Part shown: one piece after another, positions 1 through 5,564 of the stretch | How positions within the stretch are numbered: position 1 is the stretch's first letter | Layout of the letters: every line of letters starts with the position of its first letter | DNA from: an uncultured Oxalobacter sp. | GTDB lineage: Bacteria; Pseudomonadota; Gammaproteobacteria; Burkholderiales; Burkholderiaceae_D | Reading direction: 5' to 3' | Length of the DNA: 6,310 nucleotides | Assembly: GCA_937916185.1 (NCBI GenBank) | Contig: CALGGD010000079.1 | Location: forward strand, 1-6,310 | Notes under the pieces: model-generated | Databases searched by the model: none | What the model saw: only the letters and a program-made list of their open reading frames with translations | Told to the model about the DNA's origin: nothing | Made by a program: the position numbers and the translations under genes

Positions 1-1
1 C

Positions 2-262
2 CTGGCATCTGTCGCCAGGTTGCCGGATGCGCCATACTGTGTCGGTTTTGCCGCAGAATCGGAAAACCTCCGGGAATATGCGGAAGCCAAACGCCGCAAG
101 AAAGGCATCCCGTTGCTTGTCGGGAATATCGGTCATGAGACCTTTGGCAAGGATGACAATACACTGGTCCTTTTTGATGAGACAGGTGCATTGGAACTGC
201 CGCATGACACCAAGCGCAACCTGGCACGTAGGCTGATTGAGCAGCTGGCATCACGTCTGTAG
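2..262 (+). CDS. coaBC: CoaBC bifunctional enzyme, C-terminal fragment (phosphopantothenate-cysteine ligase domain)
   Basis: This is the last 86 residues of an open frame that enters from the left edge. CoaBC makes 4'-phosphopantetheine for coenzyme A: CoaB joins cysteine to phosphopantothenate using CTP, and CoaC decarboxylates the product. Only the end of the CoaB domain is visible. It contains the family segment [11 protein letters not shown], then the basic loop KRRKKG, which corresponds to the lysine-rich KxKK catalytic loop of CoaB, and the segment DDNTLVLFD typical of the ligase C-terminus. The frame has no start of its own here; the TTG at 20 is simply an internal Leu codon. The gene ends 7 bp before dut, so the two are very likely co-transcribed, a coaBC-dut pairing common in proteobacteria. 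Identification is confident from the motifs; the decarboxylase half cannot be assessed. Confidence 0.93.
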   Translation: MASVARLPDAPYCVGFAAESENLREYAEAKRRKKGIPLLVGNIGHETFGKDDNTLVLFDETGALELPHDTKRNLARRLIEQLASRL

Positions 263-269
263 AGGCATT

Positions 270-719
270 ATGAAAACCATAGATGTCAGGATACTCGACC
301 CTAAAATGCAGGCATACCTGCCTGCTTACGCAACGGCAGGCAGTGCCGGGCTGGATTTGCGGGCATGCATCGGCAAGCCCATTGAACTGCTGCCCGGGCA
401 GACAGAACTTGTGCCGACAGGACTTGCCATCCATATCAAAGACCCGGGCTATGCCGCCATGATCCTGCCACGCAGTGGGCTGGGACACCGTCATGGCATT
501 GTGCTGGGAAACCTTGTCGGACTCATTGATTCCGATTATCAAGGCCAGCTTATGGTATCTGTCTGGAACCGTGGCAGCACACCCTTTATACTGAATCCGA
601 TGGAACGCATGGCGCAGCTTGTCATCGTGCCTGTTGTGCAGGTCGGATTCAATGTTGTTGACAGGTTTGCCGGAACCGGTCGCGGGGAAGGCGGCTTCGG
701 CAGCACAGGAAACCAATAA
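270..719 (+). CDS. dut: dUTP diphosphatase (dUTPase)
   Basis: This 149-residue protein hydrolyses dUTP to dUMP and pyrophosphate, keeping uracil out of DNA and supplying dUMP for thymidylate synthesis. All five motifs of the trimeric dUTPase family are present in order: [10 protein letters not shown] (23-32), [11 protein letters not shown] (67-77), [10 protein letters not shown] (84-93) with the catalytic Asp at about 89, [11 protein letters not shown] in the fourth position, and the glycine-rich [11 protein letters not shown] (137-147), whose Phe stacks on the uracil. Length matches the family. The ATG at 270 is preferred over an upstream in-frame TTG at 237, because the latter would overlap coaBC and add eleven residues not found in the family. 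An AGAGG Shine-Dalgarno sequence at 261-265 overlaps the coaBC stop, which suggests translational coupling. The next gene starts 15 bp downstream. Confidence 0.97.
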   Translation: MKTIDVRILDPKMQAYLPAYATAGSAGLDLRACIGKPIELLPGQTELVPTGLAIHIKDPGYAAMILPRSGLGHRHGIVLGNLVGLIDSDYQGQLMVSVWNRGSTPFILNPMERMAQLVIVPVVQVGFNVVDRFAGTGRGEGGFGSTGNQ

Positions 720-734
720 CCCAGGAAAGAAGAC

Positions 735-1799
735 ATGCTTAACCGTCTTAAGAACTTAACAGAAAACCTCCGTACCATCCTGCGTCCGGTCATTGCCGGT
801 GCGGCAGCGGCTGTATTGCTGAGTTCATGCGCGACAGAAAGCGCATGGAACGACAGTGATATCGCCCTTGAGACTTCGGGGCCGGCAAAACTGAAACAGC
901 TCGTTGAGATGCAGGACCGGCTTGAGGATGTCAGCGGACGCCTGCTGATCAGGAATACCGACCTCTGTCAGCGGCATCTGCGGAATATCCTTGGTTTCAG
1001 CGTTGCCAATAAATATTCTTTTTCTGCCGCCAATGCGGATCTGGCAGAAAGTGCCTTGGGATTGGGCAACCGTTTACAGGTCATGAATGTCATCCCTGGT
1101 ACAGGTGCTGAAAGGGCAGGGTTGAAACGGGGGGATATCTTGGTCAGCATCGATGGACGGACTGCTCCCCAGGGCAGCAATGCGGAACATGCCGCTGTCC
1201 AGCTTCTGTCTCCTGCTGTCGCAGAAGGCCGCAATATCAAGGTGACAGTGTCCCGCAACGGTGCCAACCGTACACTGACGGTTCCCCTGACGCTGTCTTG
1301 CGGCTTCCATGTTGAATTGGGGCAGTCACCGAGCGTGACCGCCTTTTCAGACGGCAACCGTATCATGGTGACACAGGGCATGATGTTCTATGCGAAAACC
1401 GATGAATCCCTCGCTTATGTCATCGCCAAGGAAATGGCGCATACCGTCCTGAATCATCCCAGACTGGTCAACAACACCAGCCGGGCAAAGCTCCTTATCG
1501 ACAACCTGATCCAGACCCCGCCCAAGTCAACGGATACAACGGGCCTGAAACCGATGTCAAAACGGTTTGATATCGATGCGGATTCTGTCAGCCTTGCCAT
1601 GCTGGCGCGTGGTGGTTACAACATTGATGGGACAACCCGTTTCTGGCGGAACATGGCTTACCACTTCCCTGCATCCCGCAAGAAGCACTATACGTCACTG
1701 CACCCGGAAGCTTCAGCACGTGTCAGTGTCATGCCGCAATCCATCAGCCGTATCAAGGCCATTGAGAAACGCCGCAAGGCTTTGCCTTCCACACGGTGA
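735..1799 (+). CDS. Putative outer-membrane lipoprotein with PDZ domain and M48-like (degenerate) metallopeptidase domain
   Basis: A 354-residue exported protein. It begins with a basic stretch and a hydrophobic segment (about 17-29) ending in the lipobox LSSC, with Cys32 as the acylated residue. Ala at +2 favours the outer membrane. Residues about 105-186 form a PDZ-like domain (VIPGTGAERAGLKRGDILVSIDG), and about 200-345 resemble M48 peptidases such as those of the BepA/LoiP group. The zinc site is altered. Where HExxH is expected there is KEMAH (232-236, first His replaced by Lys), and where EADxxG is expected there is DADSVS (281-286). The late family motif SLHPEASARV (321-330) is kept. 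Proteolytic activity is therefore doubtful; a chaperone or scaffold role in the envelope is an inference. AGGA at 723-726 lies 8 bp before the ATG, and the gene follows dut closely, so it is probably in the same operon. Confidence 0.85.
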   Translation: MLNRLKNLTENLRTILRPVIAGAAAAVLLSSCATESAWNDSDIALETSGPAKLKQLVEMQDRLEDVSGRLLIRNTDLCQRHLRNILGFSVANKYSFSAANADLAESALGLGNRLQVMNVIPGTGAERAGLKRGDILVSIDGRTAPQGSNAEHAAVQLLSPAVAEGRNIKVTVSRNGANRTLTVPLTLSCGFHVELGQSPSVTAFSDGNRIMVTQGMMFYAKTDESLAYVIAKEMAHTVLNHPRLVNNTSRAKLLIDNLIQTPPKSTDTTGLKPMSKRFDIDADSVSLAMLARGGYNIDGTTRFWRNMAYHFPASRKKHYTSLHPEASARVSVMPQSISRIKAIEKRRKALPSTR

Positions 1800-1811
1800 G
1801 ACGATAGGGCT

Positions 1812-1849
1812 GGAAACGGAACGGTGCCGGCGGTCCCGTTTCTTTTCTT
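1812..1849 (+). terminator. Candidate intrinsic terminator of the coaBC-dut-lipoprotein operon
   Basis: GAAACGG at 1813-1819 pairs perfectly with CCGTTTC at 1836-1842, followed by TTTTCTT. GGAACGG at 1818-1824 is a near-repeat of the left arm and could pair with the same right arm, using one G-U pair and giving a shorter loop. The stem is moderate and the T-run is interrupted by a C, so some read-through into the transporter gene is possible. Confidence 0.55.
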
Positions 1850-1874
1850 ATAGGCATCAGGATAGACAGACGGC

Positions 1875-2660
1875 ATGGATTCCCCGCTTCTCTTCTCATT
1901 GATAGGGATTTTCTGCATCGGCGCAATCAGCATTCCGCTGGCGGCACTGCTGTCGTTCTCATTCCTGTCAAAAATGATCGAGCTCATGATCAGCCTGTCG
2001 GTTGGCATGATGCTTTCCACTTCCCTGCTGCATGCCTTGCCGGAAGCCGCTGAGATGTTCGGGGAGCCTGACAGGCTGTTTGCGACATTGCTTGTCGGAC
2101 TGCTTGGCTTCTTCCTGCTGGAGAAGCTCGCCATCATGCGGCACTCGCATCACCACGAACATGATGGACACCACCATGAACATGGGCATGACCGCCATGA
2201 AGCCGGGGCTTCAGGATGGATGATTCTTGTTGGACATGGATTCCACAGCTTCACCGATGGCATCCTGATTGCCGCAGCGTTCCTGACCAATCCCTATCTG
2301 GGACTCATCACCTGCCTTGCCATCCTTGCTCATGAGATTCCAAACCAGGTTGGGGATTTCATTGTCCTGCTCAATGCGGGCTTCTCGAAGCGGCGGGCAT
2401 TGGCCTACAGCCTCTGCAACACCATCAGCGCAGCCATCGCATCGGTCATCGGCTATTGCACCCTTGAGAAATCACATGCCTTGATCCCCTATGTGCTGAC
2501 ACTGGCATCAGCAGGGTTCATCTATATCGCACTGAGTGACCTCATGCCGCAGATGCAGCAGCGGACCAAACTGCGTGACACCATTCCCCAGGTTATCCTG
2601 GTTGCTGTCGGTATCGGCATCATTTTCTGCCTGACCCATCTGCTGCATCATCACCACTGA
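1875..2660 (+). CDS. ZIP-family divalent metal (probably zinc) transporter
   Basis: This 261-residue inner-membrane protein has about eight hydrophobic segments (roughly 4-28, 34-55, 67-88, 114-136, 141-168, 177-196, 203-222 and 238-257), the ZIP arrangement. Between segments 3 and 4 lies a histidine-rich loop (90-108, with eleven His), the usual cytoplasmic metal-binding loop. Segment 4 carries HSFTDG (124-129) and segment 5 HEIPNQVGD (153-161), matching the HNxxDG and HExPxExGD metal-site motifs with substitutions (Ser for Asn at 125, Asn at 157, Gln at 158). The protein ends in HLLHHHH. ZIP proteins move Zn2+ or other divalent metals into the cytoplasm; the exact metal cannot be read here. 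The ATG is the first start after an in-frame TAG at 1863. The Shine-Dalgarno is weak (AGGA at 1859-1862, 12 bp away), and no clear promoter was found in the 75 bp upstream. Confidence 0.9.
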   Translation: MDSPLLFSLIGIFCIGAISIPLAALLSFSFLSKMIELMISLSVGMMLSTSLLHALPEAAEMFGEPDRLFATLLVGLLGFFLLEKLAIMRHSHHHEHDGHHHEHGHDRHEAGASGWMILVGHGFHSFTDGILIAAAFLTNPYLGLITCLAILAHEIPNQVGDFIVLLNAGFSKRRALAYSLCNTISAAIASVIGYCTLEKSHALIPYVLTLASAGFIYIALSDLMPQMQQRTKLRDTIPQVILVAVGIGIIFCLTHLLHHHH

Positions 2661-2713
2661 TGCGGAGCAGTCAGAAAAACGTGGAAAAACAGGCACATTC
2701 TGAAAGAATCCAA

Positions 2714-2742
2714 TTGCAGGAATGAGTGCCAGAAGCTATAAT
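2714..2742 (+). promoter_or_regulatory. Sigma-70 promoter of rplM-rpsI
   Basis: TTGCAG (2714-2719, four of six consensus bases) and a perfect TATAAT (2737-2742) are separated by exactly 17 bp. Transcription should start near 2749. A strong promoter fits a ribosomal protein operon, and it lies in the gap between the transporter and rplM. Confidence 0.85.
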
Positions 2743-2748
2743 CTCTAC

Positions 2749-2845
2749 CTTTCCGTGCGTTCAGGAAAACAATAGAAGGCTGTGTCTGCTGTTAAATCAG
2801 TGGAACCACCCATTTGGACGCTTTTTCTCACTTTTAGGAATTTTT
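2749..2845 (+). promoter_or_regulatory. rplM mRNA leader, possibly structured
   Basis: A leader of about 97 nt separates the inferred transcription start from the rplM ATG. GCGTTCAGG at 2757-2765 can pair with TTTGGACGC at 2813-2821 (nine pairs, three of them G-U), and the right arm is followed directly by TTTTT at 2822-2826. A small inner hairpin CTG-TTAAAT-CAG is also possible. The Shine-Dalgarno AGGAA (2836-2840) lies outside this stem. In E. coli L13 represses its own operon through the rplM leader; the same role here is an inference. Confidence 0.4.
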
Positions 2846-3274
2846 ATGAAAACCTTTTCCGCTAAGGCCAGCGAAGTCCAGCGTAACTGGTTTGTGATTG
2901 ACGCCACCGATAAGGTGCTCGGCCGTGTTGCCAGCGAAGTGGCACGCCGTCTGCGTGGCAAGCACAAACCTGAATATACCCCTCATGTCGACACCGGTGA
3001 TTACATCATCGTCATCAATGCAGCGAAACTGCGTGTGACCGGTGCCAAGAACACTGACAAGAAATACTACCGTCACAGCGGTTATCCTGGCGGCATCTAT
3101 GAAACGACATTTGAAAAGATGCAGCAGCGTTTCCCAGGCCGTGCCTTGGAAAAAGCCGTCAAGGGCATGCTGCCAAAAGGCCCTCTGGGCTATGCCATGA
3201 TCAAGAAGCTGAAAGTCTATGCAGATGCATCCCATCCACATAGCGCTCAGCAGCCACAGCCACTGGAAATCTAA
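2846..3274 (+). CDS. rplM: 50S ribosomal protein L13
   Basis: At 142 residues this is the exact bacterial L13 length. L13 binds 23S rRNA early in 50S assembly. Recognisable segments are [20 protein letters not shown] at the start, the [16 protein letters not shown] region (26-41) and the L13 signature [10 protein letters not shown] (106-115) followed by [11 protein letters not shown]. The ATG at 2846 is chosen over an upstream in-frame GTG at 2726, because the extension would cross the promoter's start site and the whole leader, is not L13-like, and this ATG has AGGAA 5 bp upstream. It forms the conserved rplM-rpsI operon with S9, whose start lies 9 bp after this stop; the S9 Shine-Dalgarno overlaps the rplM stop codon. 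Confidence 0.98.
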   Translation: MKTFSAKASEVQRNWFVIDATDKVLGRVASEVARRLRGKHKPEYTPHVDTGDYIIVINAAKLRVTGAKNTDKKYYRHSGYPGGIYETTFEKMQQRFPGRALEKAVKGMLPKGPLGYAMIKKLKVYADASHPHSAQQPQPLEI

Positions 3275-3283
3275 GGAACGAAC

Positions 3284-3676
3284 ATGATCGGTAACTACAA
3301 TTACGGAACCGGCCGCCGCAAAAGCGCTGTAGCACGTGTTTTCATCAAAGCAGGTTCTGGCAACATTGTTGTCAACGGAAAACCAGCAAACGAATATTTC
3401 TCCCGTGAAACCGGTATGATGGTCATCCGTCAGCCACTGGAGGTCACTGACAATGTCGAACGTTTTGACATCATGGTCAACGTCAAGGGTGGTGGCGAAT
3501 CCGGCCAGGCAGGTGCTGTCCGTCATGGTATCGCCCGTGCGCTGATCGATTACGATGCAGCCCTGAAGCCAGCACTGTCCAAAGCAGGACTGGTTACCCG
3601 TGATGCCCGCGAAGTTGAACGTAAGAAAGTCGGTCTGCGCAAGGCACGCCGCGCGAAACAGTTCTCCAAGCGTTGA
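3284..3676 (+). CDS. rpsI: 30S ribosomal protein S9
   Basis: This 130-residue protein has the standard S9 length and belongs to the head of the 30S subunit. It opens with [15 protein letters not shown], contains the S9 signature [19 protein letters not shown] (69-87), and ends in the basic tail RRAKQFSKR, whose final Arg130 contacts tRNA in the P site in known ribosome structures. AGGA at 3274-3277 lies 6 bp before the ATG and overlaps the rplM stop, so translation of the two is probably coupled. It is the last gene of the operon and is followed by a strong intrinsic terminator. Nothing in it is unusual. Confidence 0.98.
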   Translation: MIGNYNYGTGRRKSAVARVFIKAGSGNIVVNGKPANEYFSRETGMMVIRQPLEVTDNVERFDIMVNVKGGGESGQAGAVRHGIARALIDYDAALKPALSKAGLVTRDAREVERKKVGLRKARRAKQFSKR

Positions 3677-3683
3677 TATCCAT

Positions 3684-3698
3684 CAGGTCTTGGACCTG
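3684..3698 (+). other. Short perfect hairpin just after rpsI
   Basis: CAGGTC and GACCTG form a perfect 6-bp stem with loop TTG, starting 7 bp after the rpsI stop. Only TTT follows, so it is a poor terminator alone. It may stabilise the mRNA 3' end or act with the terminator next to it. Confidence 0.4.
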
Positions 3699-3714
3699 TT
3701 TGCTGCGAAATACA

Positions 3715-3746
3715 AAGCTGTCTGGCTCCGGTCAGGCGGCTTTTTT
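3715..3746 (+). terminator. Intrinsic terminator of rplM-rpsI
   Basis: AAGCTGTCTG (3715-3724) pairs with CAGGCGGCTT (3733-3742) over 10 bp including two G-U pairs, with an 8-nt loop. A run of six T at 3741-3746 partly overlaps the stem base. This is a textbook rho-independent terminator, 38 bp after the rpsI stop. Confidence 0.88.
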
Positions 3747-3756
3747 CTCATTGGCT

Positions 3757-3774
3757 GCCTGACGCCAGGCTTTT
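3757..3774 (+). terminator. Second, weaker terminator-like hairpin before argC
   Basis: GCCTG and CAGGC form a 5-bp stem with loop ACGC, followed by TTTT. It lies 10 bp after the main terminator and may back it up. A -10-like TATCAT at 3779-3784 follows, but without a convincing -35 element, so no argC promoter or ARG box is called between here and 3834. Confidence 0.45.
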
Positions 3775-3834
3775 GGATTATCATTCCACTGTTTTTCCCA
3801 GTTTTTTGTTCCCGTTTATCTGTGAGGTCAGAAC

Positions 3835-4884
3835 ATGATTAAAGTCGGTATTGTCGGAGGTTCCGGTTACACCGGGGTTGAATTGCTGCGTCTCCTTTCC
3901 CGTCATCCAGAAGTCCAGCTTACTGCCATCACTTCCCGTGGGGATGCCGGTACCCGTGTTGATGACATGTTCCCATCCCTGCGGGGCATTGTTGACCTGA
4001 GTTTCACTGCCCCTGACCAGTCCAACCTGAATGGATGTGATGTCGTTTTTTTTGCGACGCCCCATGGTGTTGCGATGTCACATGCAGAAGCGCTGCTTGC
4101 AGCAGGGGTACGCATCATTGACCTGGCAGCGGATTTCAGGCTCAAGGATACAGCTGAATTTGAAAAATGGTACAAAATCCCGCACAGCTGTCCAGGCATC
4201 TTGGCTGAGGCGGTTTATGGCCTGGCGGAAATCAACCGAGATGCCATCAGGAAAGCCCGCGTTATTGGATTGCCTGGGTGTTATCCAACGTCGGTCCAGC
4301 TTGGCTTTGCGCCATTGCTCCGGCAGGGCAAACCGCTTGTCAATGAATCAGGACTCATTGCCGATTGCAAATCCGGTGTGTCCGGCGCAGGCAGAAGGGC
4401 ATCTGTCGGCTCCCTGTTTGCCGAATCGTCAGACAACTTCCATGCCTATGGTGTCAAAGGCCATCGGCATCTGCCTGAAATCGTCCAGGGACTCAAGGTG
4501 CTGACAGGCAACACCCGTGATATCGGCCTGACATTTGTGCCGCATCTGACCCCGATGATCCGGGGCATCCATTCCACACTTTACGCAGCCATAGCCCCCG
4601 GCTGTGAAAACATCGATTACCAGAAACTTTATGAGGATTTCTATAAGGACGATCCATTTGTCGATGTGATGCCGGCAGGGTCACATCCAGAAACCCGCAG
4701 TGTGCGTTCCTCCAACTATCTGCGTATTGCCATACACCGTCCGATGGACGGCAATACCCTGGTCATCCTTGTTGTGGAAGACAACCTGGTCAAGGGTGCT
4801 GCAGGTCAGGGTGTCCAGTGCATGAACCTGATGTTCGGGCTTGACGAAACCACAGGACTCAAGATTGTGCCAGTCCTGCCCTGA
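3835..4884 (+). CDS. argC: N-acetyl-gamma-glutamyl-phosphate reductase
   Basis: This 349-residue cytoplasmic enzyme performs the third step of arginine synthesis, the NADPH-dependent reduction of N-acetylglutamyl phosphate to the semialdehyde. The N-terminal nucleotide-binding loop is [11 protein letters not shown] (4-14). The catalytic cysteine is Cys149 in GLPGCYPT (145-152), and the conserved catalytic His region is GHRHLPE (209-215). FFATPHGV (72-79) and DLAADFRL (96-103) are also typical. Length agrees with the long ArgC type of betaproteobacteria. GAGG at 3824-3827 lies 7 bp before the ATG. It sits downstream of the rpsI terminators and upstream of erpA, an arrangement I recall from other Burkholderiales; no other arginine gene is nearby. 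Its own promoter was not identified. Confidence 0.97.
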   Translation: MIKVGIVGGSGYTGVELLRLLSRHPEVQLTAITSRGDAGTRVDDMFPSLRGIVDLSFTAPDQSNLNGCDVVFFATPHGVAMSHAEALLAAGVRIIDLAADFRLKDTAEFEKWYKIPHSCPGILAEAVYGLAEINRDAIRKARVIGLPGCYPTSVQLGFAPLLRQGKPLVNESGLIADCKSGVSGAGRRASVGSLFAESSDNFHAYGVKGHRHLPEIVQGLKVLTGNTRDIGLTFVPHLTPMIRGIHSTLYAAIAPGCENIDYQKLYEDFYKDDPFVDVMPAGSHPETRSVRSSNYLRIAIHRPMDGNTLVILVVEDNLVKGAAGQGVQCMNLMFGLDETTGLKIVPVLP

Positions 4885-4911
4885 GCAGGAAAGCGGCGAT
4901 ACGCCTATAAT
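4882..4911 (+). promoter_or_regulatory. Probable erpA promoter
   Basis: A perfect -10 TATAAT sits at 4906-4911 in the 57-bp argC-erpA gap. The best -35 is poor: TGAGCA at 4882-4887 (three of six, 18-bp spacer), overlapping the argC stop. The spacer contains a small inverted repeat GGCG-ATA-CGCC ending just before the -10. Dependence on an activator is possible. No site resembling either IscR operator class was seen here. Confidence 0.5.
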
Positions 4912-4941
4912 GGCAGGCAATGGAAGGGAGGATTCAGGACC

Positions 4942-5316
4942 ATGAGTGGAGAAAAGATACAGGAACCGGTGGAAGAACTGGATTATAAGAACCCAATCAG
5001 GATGAGTGACAATGCGGTTGCCAAGATCAGGGAACTGCTGGAAGAAGAAGGCAATCCAAACCTCAAGCTGCGGGTGTTTGTGCAGGGCGGTGGCTGTGCC
5101 GGCTTCCAGTATGGGTTCAGCTTTGATGAAAACATTGCGGAAGATGACACCGTTGTTGAGAAAGACGGTATCCAGATGCTGATCGATGCCATCAGCTACC
5201 AGTATCTGATTGGCGCACAGGTCGATTACAAGGACGACCTTGAAGGCGCGCAGTTCACCATCAAGAATCCCAATGCAACAACAACCTGTGGTTGCGGCTC
5301 TTCATTTTCCGTCTGA
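4942..5316 (+). CDS. erpA: Iron-sulfur cluster insertion protein ErpA (A-type carrier)
   Basis: This 124-residue A-type carrier receives iron-sulfur clusters from the Isc scaffold and passes them to target proteins. The three cluster-binding cysteines are present: Cys52 in [11 protein letters not shown] and Cys116 and Cys118 in the C-terminal CGCGSSFSV. The ending [14 protein letters not shown] and the segment [14 protein letters not shown] mark ErpA rather than IscA. A small variation is CAGF where CSGF is usual. The first 20 residues are a poorly conserved leader; the ATG at 4942 is supported by GGGAGG at 4926-4931 (10 bp away), while an internal Met21 is a less likely start because it has no comparable ribosome binding site. 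Its own -10 element and a strong terminator suggest it can be a single-gene transcript, although it lies directly before iscR-iscS. Confidence 0.95.
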   Translation: MSGEKIQEPVEELDYKNPIRMSDNAVAKIRELLEEEGNPNLKLRVFVQGGGCAGFQYGFSFDENIAEDDTVVEKDGIQMLIDAISYQYLIGAQVDYKDDLEGAQFTIKNPNATTTCGCGSSFSV

Positions 5317-5339
5317 CCTTCTGGCAAGGCCGATCCAGG

Positions 5340-5369
5340 AAAAGCAGATGTTTCCGCATCTGCTTTTTT
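5340..5369 (+). terminator. Strong intrinsic terminator after erpA
   Basis: AAAAGCAGATG (5340-5350) pairs perfectly with CATCTGCTTTT (5357-5367) over 11 bp with loop TTTCCG, and six T run from 5364 to 5369. It separates erpA from the isc transcript. The A-run on the left arm means the reverse complement also ends in T's, but no minus-strand gene is present to use it. Confidence 0.93.
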
Positions 5370-5490
5370 CATGGCTGCCTCCTGGTGGAGGACATAAAGG
5401 TTCCTGAACAGGATGCGGCATATGCACAGGCCCGACGTCATGTTGCTGTTTTTTCAAATTCCTACTGATTTCCTATGGTTTTTGAGATGA
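5370..5490. other. Intergenic stretch upstream of the isc promoter
   Basis: No gene was found in this stretch. It holds a small hairpin CCTCC-TGGT-GGAGG at 5378-5391, the palindrome GCATATGC, and an increasingly AT-rich run toward the iscR promoter. None of these can be assigned a role; small open frames across it lack recognisable content. Confidence 0.5.
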
Positions 5491-5515
5491 ATAGTTGATT
5501 GAAAAAGTCGGGTAT
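5491..5515 (+). promoter_or_regulatory. Type 1 IscR operator upstream of iscR
   Basis: The 25 bases have left half ATAGTTGATTG and right half AAGTCGGGTAT around an A-rich centre. Aligned to the remembered E. coli type 1 IscR consensus (halves ATASYYGACTR and YAGTCRRSTAT around three W), 23 of 25 positions agree. The mismatches are T for C at position 9 and A for Y at position 15. [2Fe-2S]-IscR binds such sites to repress isc transcription. Its position over the -35 element of the iscR promoter fits autorepression. Confidence 0.85.
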
Positions 5516-5523
5516 TCTATACT
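5495..5523 (+). promoter_or_regulatory. Promoter of the iscR-iscS operon
   Basis: TTGATT (5495-5500) and TATACT (5518-5523) are spaced by exactly 17 bp. Transcription should start near 5530, giving a leader of about 35 nt. The -35 and most of the spacer lie inside the IscR operator, so bound IscR would block RNA polymerase. Confidence 0.82.
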
Positions 5524-5564
5524 CCCAACCTGTTCAACGTTTTTTTCATTCGGGAAACGAGACG

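Noticed and set aside
237..269. TTG-initiated extension of dUTPase overlapping coaBC
   Set aside because: The added residues are not part of the family, while the ATG at 270 begins the standard [10 protein letters not shown].
1688..2137. Minus-strand frame of 149 codons across the lipoprotein-transporter junction
   Set aside because: It overlaps two well-supported plus-strand genes and the terminator between them, with low-complexity serine-rich content typical of shadow frames.
2142..2198. CAC/CAT-rich stretch in the transporter as a DNA repeat
   Set aside because: It is explained by the histidine-rich loop of the protein; there is no regular DNA repeat unit.
2671..2703. TCAGAA/TTCTGA inverted repeat after the transporter gene as a terminator
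   Set aside because: The stem is only 6 bp, AT-rich, with a 21-nt loop and no T-run, so it is probably chance.
2726..2845. GTG-initiated 40-residue N-terminal extension of L13
   Set aside because: It overlaps the -10 element and the leader, would start before the inferred transcription start, and is not L13-like; the ATG at 2846 has a good ribosome binding site and gives the exact family length.
2834..3526. Long minus-strand frame of 230 codons opposite rplM and rpsI
   Set aside because: It is the antisense shadow of two highly conserved ribosomal genes; its content shows no recognisable domain and it spans their junction.
4031..4504. 157-codon plus-strand frame inside argC
   Set aside because: It lies wholly within argC in another frame, with no family resemblance; argC has all catalytic motifs.
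5499..5564. TTG-initiated N-terminal extension of IscR
   Set aside because: The codons fall in the IscR operator and promoter, upstream of the likely transcription start; IscR proteins begin MRLTTKGR at the ATG at 5565.
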